NCBI RefSeq assembly: GCF_002150005.2
Contig: NZ_MSPP01000005.1
Span: 62,001 to 126,000, forward strand
DNA from: Marivivens niveibacter
GTDB lineage: Bacteria; Pseudomonadota; Alphaproteobacteria; Rhodobacterales; Rhodobacteraceae
DNA length: 64,000 nucleotides
Direction of reading: 5' to 3'
Part shown: piece by piece, positions 43,386-53,375 of the stretch
How the letters are laid out: each line of letters starts with the position of its first letter
How positions within the stretch are numbered: position 1 is the stretch's first letter
Notes under the pieces: generated by a model
What the model was told of the DNA's origin: nothing
The model's database searches: none
Seen by the model: only the letters and a program-made list of their open reading frames with translations
Program-made: the position numbers and the translations under genes

Positions 43386-44378
43386 CTAATGCGTGGATCG
43401 AAAAACCATTTCAGCATCCAGCCAAATGGTTTCGCTGGGGCGGTCTGGATTGGCCTGCCGCGCCAATAGCAGGCCGATCGTCCCCGCGACCAAAGGTTCG
43501 ATCGGATTGCGCATCGTCGTCAGGTCAAGGTTGGGCCAAGAGGCCATCGAAATATCGTCAAATCCAGTCACGGCGATATCGTCAGGCACCGCAACGCCGA
43601 TTTCCTGTAGGTACATCAGCGCCCCAATCGCCATGGCATCATTCGCGCAGATCAGCGCATCGACGTCCGCGAAATTCGGGACCGCCTGCATCGCATCATA
43701 CCCGCCCATAACCGAATAATCCCCGTATAGCCGCTGGGCAGGGTCGATCCCTTGCGCCGAAAGCGCGGATTGAAACCCGCCGTACCGTTGGCCTGTTGAC
43801 CAAAACGCGTCTGGGCCAGACAGATAGGCGAATTTCCTGCGCCCCTGATCGATCAGGTGCTGCGTCATCTGCTCCATCGCATCATGATTGCGGACGCAAA
43901 TGTTATCGACGTTCGGGCCTTCGACGATGCGCCCCGATGAAATGACGGGAATGCCGAGTTTTAAACAGGACGACACGACATCGGCGTCTAAGCTGCCTGA
44001 TCGTAAAATCATGGCCTCGAGCGGATAGCGCAGAACGTTCTGAATGGCAAATTTTGCCGTGTCCCCTGCCCCGCCGATTACAATTGGCCATTTGCCCGCA
44101 GCGTTCAGGCCATTGACCAGCGCGGCGGCGACCTCTTTGTCGTAATGGTTGGGCATTTCACCGACAAAGATAGCGACAAGGTTGGACCCTGCCCCCTGCA
44201 AACTGGCGGCCAGCGCGTTGGGACGATACCCTAGTTGGTCTGCCGCCGACAGGATGCGCCGTTTCTTTTCCGCATCCAAATATGCGCCTTCGGTGAACGC
44301 CCGCGACACTGCTGATCGGGACACATTTGCCAGTTTTGCAACATCGGCGGCGGTGACCCTCCGTTTTTGACCAGTCAT
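43386..44378 (-). CDS. LacI-family regulator, intact paralogue
   Basis: A 330-residue regulator: complete HTH (VTAADVAKLANVSRSAVSRA), hinge helix RPNALAASLQGAGSN and a periplasmic-binding-protein-like ligand domain ending ETIWLDAEMVFRSTH. It is divergent from the ugp-type operon across 199 bp that hold two palindromes, so it probably represses that operon and itself. Part of its gene is almost identical to the broken copy at 2151-3024. Confidence 0.9.
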   Translation of the reverse strand: MTGQKRRVTAADVAKLANVSRSAVSRAFTEGAYLDAEKKRRILSAADQLGYRPNALAASLQGAGSNLVAIFVGEMPNHYDKEVAAALVNGLNAAGKWPIVIGGAGDTAKFAIQNVLRYPLEAMILRSGSLDADVVSSCLKLGIPVISSGRIVEGPNVDNICVRNHDAMEQMTQHLIDQGRRKFAYLSGPDAFWSTGQRYGGFQSALSAQGIDPAQRLYGDYSVMGGYDAMQAVPNFADVDALICANDAMAIGALMYLQEIGVAVPDDIAVTGFDDISMASWPNLDLTTMRNPIEPLVAGTIGLLLARQANPDRPSETIWLDAEMVFRSTH

Positions 44379-44403
44379 AAAAAAATGCGCCCCATGTCAT
44401 TTT

Positions 44404-44436
44404 GACGTTACACAACGTCGCTATGTGAACACGTGT
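44404..44436. promoter_or_regulatory. Palindromes between the lacI-type gene and ugpB
   Basis: GACGTT-ACAC-AACGTC (44404-44419) is a perfect 6+4+6 palindrome, and ACACGTGT (44429-44436) follows 9 bp later. Both lie 25-60 bp from the LacI-type start. Either could be the operator of the divergent LacI-type regulator. Confidence 0.5.
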
Positions 44437-44577
44437 GCAGATGGTGTGCAAGTGGAATCAAAAGCGCCGCAGCCATCTGGCGAAACGCTGGCCGAACATC
44501 GGTCAGATCATGCCACCGCGTCCAATTTAGGGGCGTTGTCTAACCCAAGGCCAAACGGCTTTGATTGGAGAATGAGA

Positions 44578-45879
44578 ATGAAACATTTGTCTTTTGTTTC
44601 GGCTGCCGCCCTTGCGCTGGTTGCCAACACTGCTTTCGCTGAAACTGAAATTACTTGGTGGCACGCGATGGGCGGTAAACTGGGTGACACGGTCAACCAG
44701 ATCGCTGCTGATTTCAACGCAAGCCAAGAAGATTACACCATCACCCCAGTATTCAAAGGTTCTTACGAAGAGACCCTGACCGCTGGTATCGCTGCGTTTC
44801 GTGCGGACGAACAGCCGAACATTATGCAAGTGTTTGACGCAGGCGCTGCGACCGTGATCGGCGCAAAAGGCGCAACTGTTCCGGTTCAGGACCTGCTAGA
44901 AGCAAACGGTGTTGATTTCGATATTAACGACTACATCTCGGGCGTGCGTTATTTCTATGCAGACGCAGACGGCAAGATGATCGGTATGCCGTTCAACTCG
45001 TCCTCGCCTATCATGTATTTCAACGTTGATGCGCTGGCCGCTGCTGGTGTTGAAGCCCCGAAAACATGGGAAGAGTTCGAAACCGTAACCGCGCCTGCAC
45101 TGGTTGCGGCTGGCTACATCCCGCTGGCAGAATCTCATTCGCCTTGGATCTTCGTCGAAAACTTTATGTCGCGTCACAACCTGCCGTTTGCAACGAACGA
45201 CAATGGTTACACGAGCGCTGAAACGCAGATCCTTGTCAATTCGGACGAGCTGAAAATGCACTGGACCAACGTCAAAGAGTGGCTGGATGAAGGTTACTTT
45301 GGTTGGTACGGCGCGTCGTGGGACGATAATCAGACTCCGTTCGAAGAAGGCAATGTTGCTATCTGGCTTGGATCATCGGGATCGTTCGGCGGCCTAATGC
45401 AAAAAGACCTGCCATTCGAATTTTCGGCGACGTATCTGCCGTATTGGGAATCCATCACCACCGAACCAACCCAAACCTTTATCGGTGGCGCATCGCTGTT
45501 TGCGATGGCTGGTCAGTCGGATGAGGAAAACGCAGCAACCGCGGCATTCTTTGAATACCTCACCTCGCCCGAGGTGCAGTACATGTGGCACAGCGAAACC
45601 GGCTATGTGCCGATCACCACTGCCGCGTATGAACTGGCCAAAGAAGACGGTCACTATGATCGCTTCCCAGCAGCAGAGGTTGGCATCCAACAGCTGTCAC
45701 TGGCATCGGGCGAAAACACCAAAGGCTACCGCATGGGTTTCTACGTCCAAATCCGTGACGTGATGAACCGCGAATTCGGCCGCATCCTGACCGGCGAAAC
45801 ATCCGTAGACGACGCATTCGCCACCATCGAAACCGAAGCGAACGAACTCCTGTCCCGCTTTGCGATGACCCAAGGCTAA
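44578..45879 (+). CDS. ugpB: UgpB-like sugar/glycerol-3-phosphate binding protein
   Basis: A 433-residue binding protein with a signal peptide (MKHLSFVSAAALALVANTAFA) and UgpB-type start ETEITWWHAMGGKLGDTVNQ, then IMQVFDAGAATVIGAKG and a C-terminal MNREFGRILTGETSVDDA. The similarity to UgpB is good, and the following A-E-C order supports glycerol-3-phosphate or glycerophosphodiester uptake, though a LacI regulator nearby would allow a sugar. GGAG stands 10 bases before the ATG at 44578. Confidence 0.85.
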   Translation: MKHLSFVSAAALALVANTAFAETEITWWHAMGGKLGDTVNQIAADFNASQEDYTITPVFKGSYEETLTAGIAAFRADEQPNIMQVFDAGAATVIGAKGATVPVQDLLEANGVDFDINDYISGVRYFYADADGKMIGMPFNSSSPIMYFNVDALAAAGVEAPKTWEEFETVTAPALVAAGYIPLAESHSPWIFVENFMSRHNLPFATNDNGYTSAETQILVNSDELKMHWTNVKEWLDEGYFGWYGASWDDNQTPFEEGNVAIWLGSSGSFGGLMQKDLPFEFSATYLPYWESITTEPTQTFIGGASLFAMAGQSDEENAATAAFFEYLTSPEVQYMWHSETGYVPITTAAYELAKEDGHYDRFPAAEVGIQQLSLASGENTKGYRMGFYVQIRDVMNREFGRILTGETSVDDAFATIETEANELLSRFAMTQG

Positions 45880-45898
45880 TCAATTAGCGCAGACAATT

Positions 45899-45926
45899 CT
45901 GGCGGCTGCAGATTTGCGGCCGCCAG
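45899..45926 (+). terminator. Intercistronic hairpin between ugpB and ugpA
   Basis: CTGGCGGC (45899-45906) and GCCGCCAG (45919-45926) form a perfect 8-bp stem with a 12-base loop and no T-run. As in the peptide operon, it probably stabilises the binding-protein message. Confidence 0.6.
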
Positions 45927-45946
45927 TCCATATTTCAGGGGGTTTC

Positions 45947-46828
45947 ATGAAACGCGCAGGATTTTCGATACGGTGGCTGCCGATCCTTTTACTGCTACCG
46001 CAGCTGTCCATCATTCTTATCTTTTTCTACTGGCCAGCCGCCCATGCGGTGCGATCGTCCTTTTTCCTTCAGGACCCATTCGGATTTGGCGAAACATTCG
46101 TCGGGCTAAAGAATTACACATCGCTGTTGAAATCATCTGCCTATCTGCGATCTGCGCAATTCACTGTCATCTTTACCCTGATGGTCACGGCCCTTTCGCT
46201 GTCGCTTGCCCTGCTATTGGCGGTCAAAGCGGACAAAGTGATCAAGGGCGCAAAAACCTACCGCACATTTTTGATGTGGGTCTATGCCGTGGCGCCGCCT
46301 GTTGCGGGTGTCATCGGGCTTGTCCTGTTTGACCAATCTTGGGGCCCGCTCAAAGAATTCTTTGGCCTGTTCGGATGGGATTTCCGACTGGGAGTGGACT
46401 ATTTCGATACCGCCTTTGCGATGGTTGTGATTTCGGTCTGGAAACAGTTGCCCGTGAATTTCATTTTCTTTCTGTCAGGCCTGCAATCCATCCCCAAATC
46501 GGTGCGAGAGGCCGCGTTGATCGACAACCGCTCTGCCTCAGGTCGGTTTTGGGACGTGACCTTTCCCCTGCTCGCTCCGACCGCGTTTTTCCTGCTGATC
46601 ATCAACATCACCTACGCGCTGTTCGATACCTTTGGCATCATCGACACAGTGGTCAAAGGCGAACCCAGCAATAACCCCATGACGCTGGTGTACCGCGTCT
46701 ACGTAGACGGTTTTCGCGGCAATGATCTGGGCGGGTCGTCGGCGCAGTCTGTTGTGCTGATGGTGCTGGTCCTTGCACTGACCGTTTTCCAGTTCCGCAT
46801 GGTGGAACGCCGCATCCATTACACCTGA
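45947..46828 (+). CDS. ugpA: UgpA-like ABC permease
   Basis: A 293-residue MalF-type permease starting MKRAGFSIRWLPILLLLPQL, with six membrane segments and the EAA loop VREAALIDNRSASGRFWDVT with PLLAP. The ATG at 45947 follows AGGGGG. It precedes ugpE by 8 bp. Confidence 0.88.
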   Translation: MKRAGFSIRWLPILLLLPQLSIILIFFYWPAAHAVRSSFFLQDPFGFGETFVGLKNYTSLLKSSAYLRSAQFTVIFTLMVTALSLSLALLLAVKADKVIKGAKTYRTFLMWVYAVAPPVAGVIGLVLFDQSWGPLKEFFGLFGWDFRLGVDYFDTAFAMVVISVWKQLPVNFIFFLSGLQSIPKSVREAALIDNRSASGRFWDVTFPLLAPTAFFLLIINITYALFDTFGIIDTVVKGEPSNNPMTLVYRVYVDGFRGNDLGGSSAQSVVLMVLVLALTVFQFRMVERRIHYT

Positions 46829-46836
46829 GGACCACG

Positions 46837-47688
46837 ATGAAACGTATCAAACTAGAAACCATTGTGGACCATTCGGTCCTGATTATCGGATCATTGATTA
46901 TGATCCTTCCAGTGGCGATGCTGCTGCAAATGGCGTCGACGCCTGACATCGAAACCATGCGCAACGGCCCCGGTCTGGTGTTCGGCGATCAGATCCCCGC
47001 AAACTTTGAAAAAGCGATGTTCGAAGCGTCGGGCTTTAGCGGCGAAAACACGGGCCTGCGGATGCTGTATAATTCGTTGATCCTTGGGCTGGGGTTCGCG
47101 ATTGGCAAAATAGTCATCGGGATGATGGCCGCCTATGCGATCGTTTATTTCCGCCTGAAATTCGCGACATTGGCGTTCTGGATCATCTTTACGACGCTGT
47201 TATTGCCGCTAGAGGTGCGCATTTTGCCATCCTATGAAATCGTCCAGAAACTGGGGATGCTGAACACGTACCAGGGGCTGATAATTCCGCTGATCGCGTC
47301 GGCCACCGCCACGTTCTTTTTCCGCCAATTTTTCCGTTCTGTTCCAGAAGAGTTGATCGAAGCCGCCCGCATCGATGGCGCTGGCCCGATCAAATTCTTT
47401 GTCGACATTTTGGTGCCCCTATCGCGCACCATGATCGCCGCGATGTTCATCATCATGTTCGTCTATGGGTGGAACCAATACCTATGGCCGACCATGATCA
47501 CCACGGACGAAGGCATGTTCACCCTCGTGCGCGGGATCAAACAGATCACGCAAACACTCGAAGGTACAAACCTGCCCGAATACGGCAAGTCTAACATCCT
47601 TCAGATCATCGCGATCCTTCCGCCCGTCCTCATCGTCATTTTTTTCCAGAGCTGGTTCGTAAAGGGCCTGACGGAATCCGATAAGTAA
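46837..47688 (+). CDS. ugpE: UgpE-like ABC permease
   Basis: A 283-residue MalG-type permease. Its first membrane segment is [20 protein letters not shown], its EAA loop is [20 protein letters not shown], and [20 protein letters not shown] near the end is typical of UgpE. It follows ugpA by 8 bp and precedes the ATPase gene by 10 bp. Confidence 0.88.
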   Translation: MKRIKLETIVDHSVLIIGSLIMILPVAMLLQMASTPDIETMRNGPGLVFGDQIPANFEKAMFEASGFSGENTGLRMLYNSLILGLGFAIGKIVIGMMAAYAIVYFRLKFATLAFWIIFTTLLLPLEVRILPSYEIVQKLGMLNTYQGLIIPLIASATATFFFRQFFRSVPEELIEAARIDGAGPIKFFVDILVPLSRTMIAAMFIIMFVYGWNQYLWPTMITTDEGMFTLVRGIKQITQTLEGTNLPEYGKSNILQIIAILPPVLIVIFFQSWFVKGLTESDK

Positions 47689-47698
47689 GGAAATCACC

Positions 47699-48736
47699 AT
47701 GGCTCAGGTTACTCTGAACACTCTTCGCAAGGTTTACCCAAACGGGTTCGAAGCCGTAAAACCCGCCAGTTTTACCATTGAAAAGGGCGAATTTGTCGTG
47801 CTGGTCGGCCCGTCTGGCTGCGGCAAATCCACCATGCTGCGCATGATTGCCGGGCTAGAGGACATAACCCAAGGCGACCTGCAAATCGGCGACCGCATCG
47901 TCAATGACGTCGACCCCGCCGACCGCGATATCGCGATGGTTTTCCAGAACTACGCGCTGTATCCGCATATGACCGTGCGCAAAAACATCGGCTACGGATT
48001 GAAAAACCGAAAGATCGCAAAAGACGTGATCGATCAAAAAGTCACCGATGCGGCCAACCTGCTGAACTTGAACGATTATCTGGATCGCAAACCGTCACAA
48101 TTATCTGGCGGCCAACGTCAACGCGTCGCAATGGGCCGTGCGATCGTCCGTGACCCATCGCTGTTTTTATTCGACGAACCGCTATCGAACCTAGATGCAA
48201 AACTGCGCAATCAAATGCGGATCGAAATCAAGGCTTTGCAACGTCGGCTGGGCGTGACATCCGTTTATGTGACCCACGATCAGGTTGAAGCCATGACAAT
48301 GGCCGACCGTATTATTGTCATGAACGGCGGCGAAATCGAACAGATCGGTACCCCAGCGCAGGTGTATCATTCCCCCGCCTCTACCTTTGTTGCGTCGTTT
48401 ATGGGCGCGCCGCCAATGAATTTGCTAGATGCGTTGGTGGCGGAAAACGCGGCTATGATCGGCGGTCAAACAATTGCGCAATTCGCAGGTCACGGCCCCG
48501 TGACATTAGGCATCCGCCCCGAAGACATCCTGCCCGACCCAAACGGTGATTTTGAAATCAACGTCACCTTGATCGAAGAACTGGGCGCGCATCGCATCCT
48601 GCACGCAACATGGGCAGGCCAAACGATCATGGTCAGCGTCGCCAAAGACGTCACCGCAGAAACAGGAACCATGCACGTGGCAATAAAATCTGATGCTTTG
48701 TCATTTTTTGACGCGCAAACGGGCCGACGCCTATGA
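47699..48736 (+). CDS. ugpC: UgpC-like ABC ATPase
   Basis: A 345-residue ATPase with normal Walker [15 protein letters not shown], signature [16 protein letters not shown], Walker [16 protein letters not shown] and a TOBE domain. It opens [20 protein letters not shown] like UgpC of other proteobacteria. Its stop overlaps the next gene by ATGA. Confidence 0.9.
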   Translation: MAQVTLNTLRKVYPNGFEAVKPASFTIEKGEFVVLVGPSGCGKSTMLRMIAGLEDITQGDLQIGDRIVNDVDPADRDIAMVFQNYALYPHMTVRKNIGYGLKNRKIAKDVIDQKVTDAANLLNLNDYLDRKPSQLSGGQRQRVAMGRAIVRDPSLFLFDEPLSNLDAKLRNQMRIEIKALQRRLGVTSVYVTHDQVEAMTMADRIIVMNGGEIEQIGTPAQVYHSPASTFVASFMGAPPMNLLDALVAENAAMIGGQTIAQFAGHGPVTLGIRPEDILPDPNGDFEINVTLIEELGAHRILHATWAGQTIMVSVAKDVTAETGTMHVAIKSDALSFFDAQTGRRL

Positions 48737-49731
48737 TCACCGAAACTGTCACTGACCTGCCCCTTGTGTCGGCGGACCTACGGGCGCAAATCCTGTCGGC
48801 GCCGCGCACATCGGATGCCCACCGCGAGCTGTTTGAAAAAACTGACGCGATGCATTTTGTGCAAACTGGCGGCTCGGCGAATTCTGCGGTGCTGTCAAGC
48901 CCCGTGACGATCTCGGCGTGGAACGTCGAACGGTGTTTGTTCCCCACGGAAACAGCCGACAAACTGCGCAGCCAAGGAGCCGACATTGTCCTACTGTCAG
49001 AAGTCGACCACGGCATGGCCCGCACCGGTCAAAGCCACACCACAGCCGAGGTCGCCGCGCAGTTGGGCATGGCCTATATTTATGGTGTAGAGTTCTTTGA
49101 ACTTGGCCTAGGTAGCCCCACAGAACGCGAATTCTGCAAAGATACGGAAAACGCGCGAGGCTGGCACGGTAACGCAATCCTTTCGTCCGTTCCGTTTAAC
49201 CGTGTCGCTATGATCCGTCTGTGCGATCATGGCCATTGGTTTTCAACTGAATTTGGCGCTGATTTAGAACAACCGCGCATAGGCGGGCGAATGGCTCTGC
49301 TGGCCGAGGTGGATACAGAACAGGGGCCCATTTGCGTTGTCTCCACCCATCTAGAAAGCAATTCTAACGAAACGCACCGCGCCGCACAGTTTGACATTCT
49401 GATGGACGCGGTCGACGACTTTGCCCCCGATCTGCCTGTCGTAATTGGTGGAGACCTAAACACAGGTAACCACATGCCACCTGATTTCGACTGGAAAACC
49501 GAGACGCTTTTTCAGAACGCGCAAACCAATGGCTATCACTGGGATGGCACCGCCGACGGCATGACCACCCGCCCCAGTCTTATCACCCGCCACCCAGACC
49601 GCACGATGAAACTCGATTGGTTTGCATGCCGTGGCCTAAGCATTGCATCGCCACGCATCATACCTTCTGTAAACCAAGGCGTTCCTCTGTCAGATCACGA
49701 CTTAATCGTGATGGAGTGTGCCCGACAATGA
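48733..49731 (+). CDS. Endonuclease/exonuclease/phosphatase-fold protein
   Basis: A 332-residue EEP-superfamily phosphoesterase. Typical elements are ISAWNVERC (Asn), VLLSEVD (Glu ligand), CVVSTHLES (His), [12 protein letters not shown] (Asp and Asn) and the final [10 protein letters not shown] (Asp-His). It is coupled to ugpC by 4 bp, so it probably acts on the imported compound, for example splitting a glycerophosphodiester, in place of UgpQ. No signal peptide, so it is cytoplasmic. Confidence 0.82.
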   Translation: MITETVTDLPLVSADLRAQILSAPRTSDAHRELFEKTDAMHFVQTGGSANSAVLSSPVTISAWNVERCLFPTETADKLRSQGADIVLLSEVDHGMARTGQSHTTAEVAAQLGMAYIYGVEFFELGLGSPTEREFCKDTENARGWHGNAILSSVPFNRVAMIRLCDHGHWFSTEFGADLEQPRIGGRMALLAEVDTEQGPICVVSTHLESNSNETHRAAQFDILMDAVDDFAPDLPVVIGGDLNTGNHMPPDFDWKTETLFQNAQTNGYHWDGTADGMTTRPSLITRHPDRTMKLDWFACRGLSIASPRIIPSVNQGVPLSDHDLIVMECARQ

Positions 49732-49791
49732 AATCGGCCCAGAGTCGACATTCGGGAGGGTCTGGGCAACTGGAACTGCAGTATTTTATCG

Positions 49792-50139
49792 CTAACGATC
49801 GGATGATGCGGCGAGGATCAGGCATCCCCCCGCTATCGCCCAGTTCTTGATCATGATCGACATTTGCCATGGGTCGGACGGCACGAAATGAAAAACGCTG
49901 GTTGCGACACAATACAATGCAAGCGCCCGACCGATTGGTTTGAGGAACTTACCTGCAATCAAAAGAACAGCGGCCAGAGCGTTAAATATTAGGGCGGGCC
50001 AGATCAACCATTCGGGCAGCCCTGCCCCTGCCAACAACGATTGTGCAGGCAGAGGATCCAGCGCCTTTTGTACAGCGCCTGCGACGAACAAAAGCGAGAG
50101 TAAGACCCGCCCAACGACAAATTCATACGACCGCGTCAT
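49792..50139 (-). CDS. DoxX-family membrane protein
   Basis: A 115-residue protein with four hydrophobic segments and the DoxX start VVGRVLLSLLFVAGAVQKAL and later NALAAVLLIAG. It is coupled (ATGA) to the msrB gene upstream, an association that suggests a redox or membrane-quinone role. The precise function is not known. Confidence 0.8.
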   Translation of the reverse strand: MTRSYEFVVGRVLLSLLFVAGAVQKALDPLPAQSLLAGAGLPEWLIWPALIFNALAAVLLIAGKFLKPIGRALALYCVATSVFHFVPSDPWQMSIMIKNWAIAGGCLILAASSDR

Positions 50140-50603
50140 GCGGCGGGTACGAAAATCAAGCTGAGTCCGTTCAGGCAATGCCGTTCTCCGGTTGGTTGCG
50201 GCCCGTCATCGAAAATATGGCCAAAGTGACCACCGCAACGACGGCAGTGCACTTCTGTCCGGACTTGAAAAACGAATTTTCGATCCTCTTTGGTGCCAAT
50301 CGCGCTGGGCAAGCTTTCGTAGAAACTCGGCCATCCTGTACCGCTGTCGTATTTCGCATCAGCGCTATAAACGGGCAGTTCACAGCCGCGACAGTGATAG
50401 GTCCCCATCCGCTTCTCTTCATTCAACGGACTGGTATTCGGGCGCTCGGTTTCTTCTTCGCGAAGAACCATATATTCATTCTCACTCAATAGCTCACGCC
50501 ATTCAGCCTCGGTTCGACAGATTTCAAAACCGCACTCTTCTGCATACGATGGGCGGGCCACCAAAGCGGCACCTGTGGCCAAAAGAAAGGCTCTGCGTTG
50601 CAT
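50136..50603 (-). CDS. msrB: Exported peptide methionine-R-sulfoxide reductase MsrB
   Basis: A 155-residue protein with an N-terminal export signal (MQRRAFLLATGAALVARPSYA; the Arg pair would allow Tat). The MsrB domain carries zinc Cys pairs at 71/74 and 120/123 and the catalytic Cys143 in RHCLNG. It repairs methionine-R-sulfoxide, here in the periplasm. The catalytic motif usually reads RYCINS, so this is a variant. It is followed by the coupled DoxX gene and lies beside an ECF sigma system. Confidence 0.9.
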   Translation of the reverse strand: MQRRAFLLATGAALVARPSYAEECGFEICRTEAEWRELLSENEYMVLREEETERPNTSPLNEEKRMGTYHCRGCELPVYSADAKYDSGTGWPSFYESLPSAIGTKEDRKFVFQVRTEVHCRRCGGHFGHIFDDGPQPTGERHCLNGLSLIFVPAA

Positions 50604-50785
50604 GTTTCACCTCCTTGATTTCATGCTTCCTCCGCGCAAATCGCGGGATTTAAAGGAGCCACGGAACAGACATTGGGAAAGTTTCAGGCCATCAAGATTA
50701 TTTTTTGATCAAATACCTAGATCGTGACCACTAAGTGCGCCGAGCTTCGCAAGAAAGATGGATAGTCTCCTAAAGACACAAAATA

Positions 50786-50809
50786 CGCCCCGACCATTGG
50801 ATCGGGGCG
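50786..50809 (-). terminator. Intrinsic terminator after the DUF4394 gene
   Basis: CGCCCCGA (50786-50793) pairs with TCGGGGCG (50802-50809). On the minus strand the stem is followed by TATTTTGTG. It lies 41 bp beyond the stop of the leftward DUF4394 gene. Confidence 0.8.
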
Positions 50810-50849
50810 CATTCATATGTTTATAACTCACAGTGTGGACTGCCAGATT

Positions 50850-51704
50850 TTACATGCCTTTCGACGCTGCAAACCCTGTGAAACCGCCCATACCAAGATC
50901 GCTAAGCATCATGAGTTCACCTGTCGAAAGATCGACAGAGTACAGACCTGCAGTGCTATCGCCGTCCATCTGAAGGATGGCAAATGCGTGGTCCATGCCC
51001 TCTTCTGGGGAAACAATGTCAAACCCACCCCAGTCAACCACATCCACCGCTTCGCCATCGATGGTCAGATAACCAACCGAGGCCAGCTCACCCGCGTTGT
51101 TGGCCAGCGTGACCAGCGCATTTGCACGCGCATCAATCGCATATTGTGCGGTCGAAGACGCCGTCATGCCGTCGATTGCATTGGTGTAGGCGTTTGCAAA
51201 GATCAGCGGATCGGCGCCTTCGCTCATGTCACCTTCGGCATAGAAGGTATCAGTGAAACGGCGTACAGAGTTTGCCCGCTCATCACCATCACCAAAGCCA
51301 TCTGGGAAATAGACAAGGTTCGCACCATCCGCACCCACGGCCCGCACGGCGTCGATCTGGTTGTTAAAGTCGAAAGCGACTGCACCTTCGCCAATCATCG
51401 CGTCATCCATGAACATCGCGCCTAGATCGGTCAGATCGCCCGTCAACGGGTTTACTTCGTAGATCATGCCATCCGCATAACCCAGCAGCTGACCTGTCAC
51501 CGGACGATAGGCGATAGCGCGCAAAGGCATGTCCAGATCATAGGTCATTACTTCGCCTGGGTTGGCGATATCGGCCATGGTCACCAGCGTCTTGCCGTCT
51601 TCGGCAAGCGCATAGCCCGAGGTGCCTGCGTGCTGCATAGCAAGGGCTGGCATGGCGGCGGTTAGGGCGACAGATGTTGTCAGGGCAAGTTTAAAGGTTT
51701 TCAT
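50850..51704 (-). CDS. DUF4394 domain exported protein
   Basis: A 284-residue protein with a signal peptide (MKTFKLALTTSVALTAAMPALA) and a beta-propeller-like DUF4394 body (TYDLDMPLRAIAYRPVTGQL, VNPLTGDLTDLG, AVAFDFNNQIDAVRAV). The role is unknown. It is divergent from the ECF sigma gene, an arrangement common for this domain, and so is probably a target of that sigma factor. The ATG at 51704 is preferred for its signal peptide; longer frames are not supported. Confidence 0.82.
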   Translation of the reverse strand: MKTFKLALTTSVALTAAMPALAMQHAGTSGYALAEDGKTLVTMADIANPGEVMTYDLDMPLRAIAYRPVTGQLLGYADGMIYEVNPLTGDLTDLGAMFMDDAMIGEGAVAFDFNNQIDAVRAVGADGANLVYFPDGFGDGDERANSVRRFTDTFYAEGDMSEGADPLIFANAYTNAIDGMTASSTAQYAIDARANALVTLANNAGELASVGYLTIDGEAVDVVDWGGFDIVSPEEGMDHAFAILQMDGDSTAGLYSVDLSTGELMMLSDLGMGGFTGFAASKGM

Positions 51705-51821
51705 TATACGTTCTTTCCTATCTATTAGCTCGCGTTGAGCCGTCTTTTGCGGATCAATCGTCCCTAACCACGGGACCATCGCGTCAAAAGTTTCAGCGCT
51801 GCAAAAATTTTTTGAGGACAT

Positions 51822-52394
51822 ATGGCCGAAGACCCCACAAAATCGCAGACCAAGGAGCCCTTGGAACGGATCGAGGCTCTGATTGCGCGGGTCACATTGG
51901 ATGATCGGTCGGCGCTGTCTGAACTATATGATCTCACTCAAGCGAAACTTTTCGCTGTCTCGCTGCGTGTCTTGGGCGAACGCCAAGCGGCAGAGGACGC
52001 CATGCACGACACATATGTCAAAATCTGGAAGAACGCGGACCGTTACCAAGTGACGGGCCATTCGCCGATGACGTGGCTCATTACCATCGCGCGCAATACA
52101 GCGATTGACCGCCTTAGGGCGCGGCGCAGCCATGCGGATGTCGGGGCCTACTCGGAAACATTGGGGTCTTCTGCCCCAACGCCGGAACAGTCCACGCTCG
52201 TCGCATCAGATGCAAAGCGCATTGTGCAATGCCTCGACACGCTACCGAGCAATCGCCGTGCGGCGATCACCGGTGCCTATCTTGACGGGCGCAGCTATGC
52301 CGAACTGGCCGACGCCGCGAAAGTACCGCTGAACACCATGCGCACGTGGCTACGGCGCGGATTAAGCGCACTCAGGGAGTGTATGGAACAATGA
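51822..52394 (+). CDS. ECF RNA polymerase sigma factor
   Basis: A 190-residue group-4 sigma factor. Region 2 is at residues ~25-95 (LSELYDLTQAKLFAVSLRVL, then MTWLITIARNTAIDRLRAR) and region 4 at ~130-188 (SNRRAAITGAYLDGRSYAEL, then TMRTWLRRGLSALRECM). The pairing with an RskA-like anti-sigma suggests the SigK-type ECF group. A GAGGAC site precedes the ATG. Its stop overlaps the anti-sigma gene (ATGA). Confidence 0.92.
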   Translation: MAEDPTKSQTKEPLERIEALIARVTLDDRSALSELYDLTQAKLFAVSLRVLGERQAAEDAMHDTYVKIWKNADRYQVTGHSPMTWLITIARNTAIDRLRARRSHADVGAYSETLGSSAPTPEQSTLVASDAKRIVQCLDTLPSNRRAAITGAYLDGRSYAELADAAKVPLNTMRTWLRRGLSALRECMEQ

Positions 52395-53080
52395 GCAAGG
52401 TACATGAAGACGATATGCTGGCAGCTGAACTGGCCCTCGGATTGCTCGAAGGTGACGCCCTGACAGAGGCGCAGAGGCGTACAGTAACCGACCCAGAATT
52501 TACTAAACGTATGCATGGGTGGGAGGCACACCTAGCGAACATGGCGGATTTACCGCCCGTGAATGCCCCCGCTTCGGTCAAACGCGCACTGATGACCGAC
52601 TTGTTCCCGGACGCCGTGAAACCGCCGCTTTGGCAACGCATCGGGATTTGGCAGGCCCTAACAGGCGGGGCCTTAGCTGCCGCGCTACTGTTTGCGCTTA
52701 TGGTGTTCCCGATGCAGCAACCGCAAAGCACAGGCCCACTCTATACCGCTGAAATTGCCTCTGAGATCGGCGATTTCCGTGTGGTGGCCGTTGTCGATAA
52801 AACCCGAGAAGAGGTCATCCTGACCCGCACCATCGGCGCCGCGCCTGAAGGACGGATCCTGCAAGTCTGGGCGCATGGACCAAATGAACCTGCACAGTCG
52901 GTCGGACTATGGCCCGAAGGCGAAACGGTCCGTCTTGCTCTGCCGGCAGAAATTGCCGCCGTGCGCGGCACGCTGACCTTGGGCGTGTCCGAAGAACCTA
53001 TTGGCGGCTCGCCCACAGGATCACCGACGGGGCGTGTTTTCGGCACTGTCGATATCCCGAATGTGCAAAATGCGATTTGA
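52391..53080 (+). CDS. RskA-like anti-sigma factor
   Basis: A 229-residue membrane anti-sigma protein: cytoplasmic sigma-binding domain (MLAAELALGLLEGDALTEAQ), one membrane helix at about residues 95-112 (ALTGGALAAALLFALMVFP) and a periplasmic RskA/anti-sigma-K domain ending VFGTVDIPNVQNAI. No Zn motif (HxxxCxxC) is seen. It holds the sigma factor until a signal, possibly oxidative, releases it. Confidence 0.88.
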   Translation: MSKVHEDDMLAAELALGLLEGDALTEAQRRTVTDPEFTKRMHGWEAHLANMADLPPVNAPASVKRALMTDLFPDAVKPPLWQRIGIWQALTGGALAAALLFALMVFPMQQPQSTGPLYTAEIASEIGDFRVVAVVDKTREEVILTRTIGAAPEGRILQVWAHGPNEPAQSVGLWPEGETVRLALPAEIAAVRGTLTLGVSEEPIGGSPTGSPTGRVFGTVDIPNVQNAI

Positions 53081-53375
53081 TTGAGCATGTAACCCGCGGT
53101 TCGTGGGGCGCGACCCTTCGGAACGTATCGGTTAATTTCAATCGACAGTGACGGCGCAAACCTGCCATCTTGGCCTTTTCCTGTCTGGTACGCTGGCCAA
53201 TAAAAGTGTCGGACATGGCCTCAGCTGAAACATTTCCCCGAGTGAGCACTATTGAGGTAAAATCCAATCCGTCATTTCATGACCTGACCGACGGCTCCAG
53301 TTCTGTGTCAAAATTCCAAAAGCTTCGGCAAATGACAGCACGTCTCGCTGTTTAAAGCCGCCCGAAGTGTTTTAA

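Noticed and set aside
51705-51821. ECF-type autoregulatory promoter between sigma and DUF4394 genes
   Set aside because: A TGATCC-like element is present but no second element lies at the right distance; the evidence is too thin to list.
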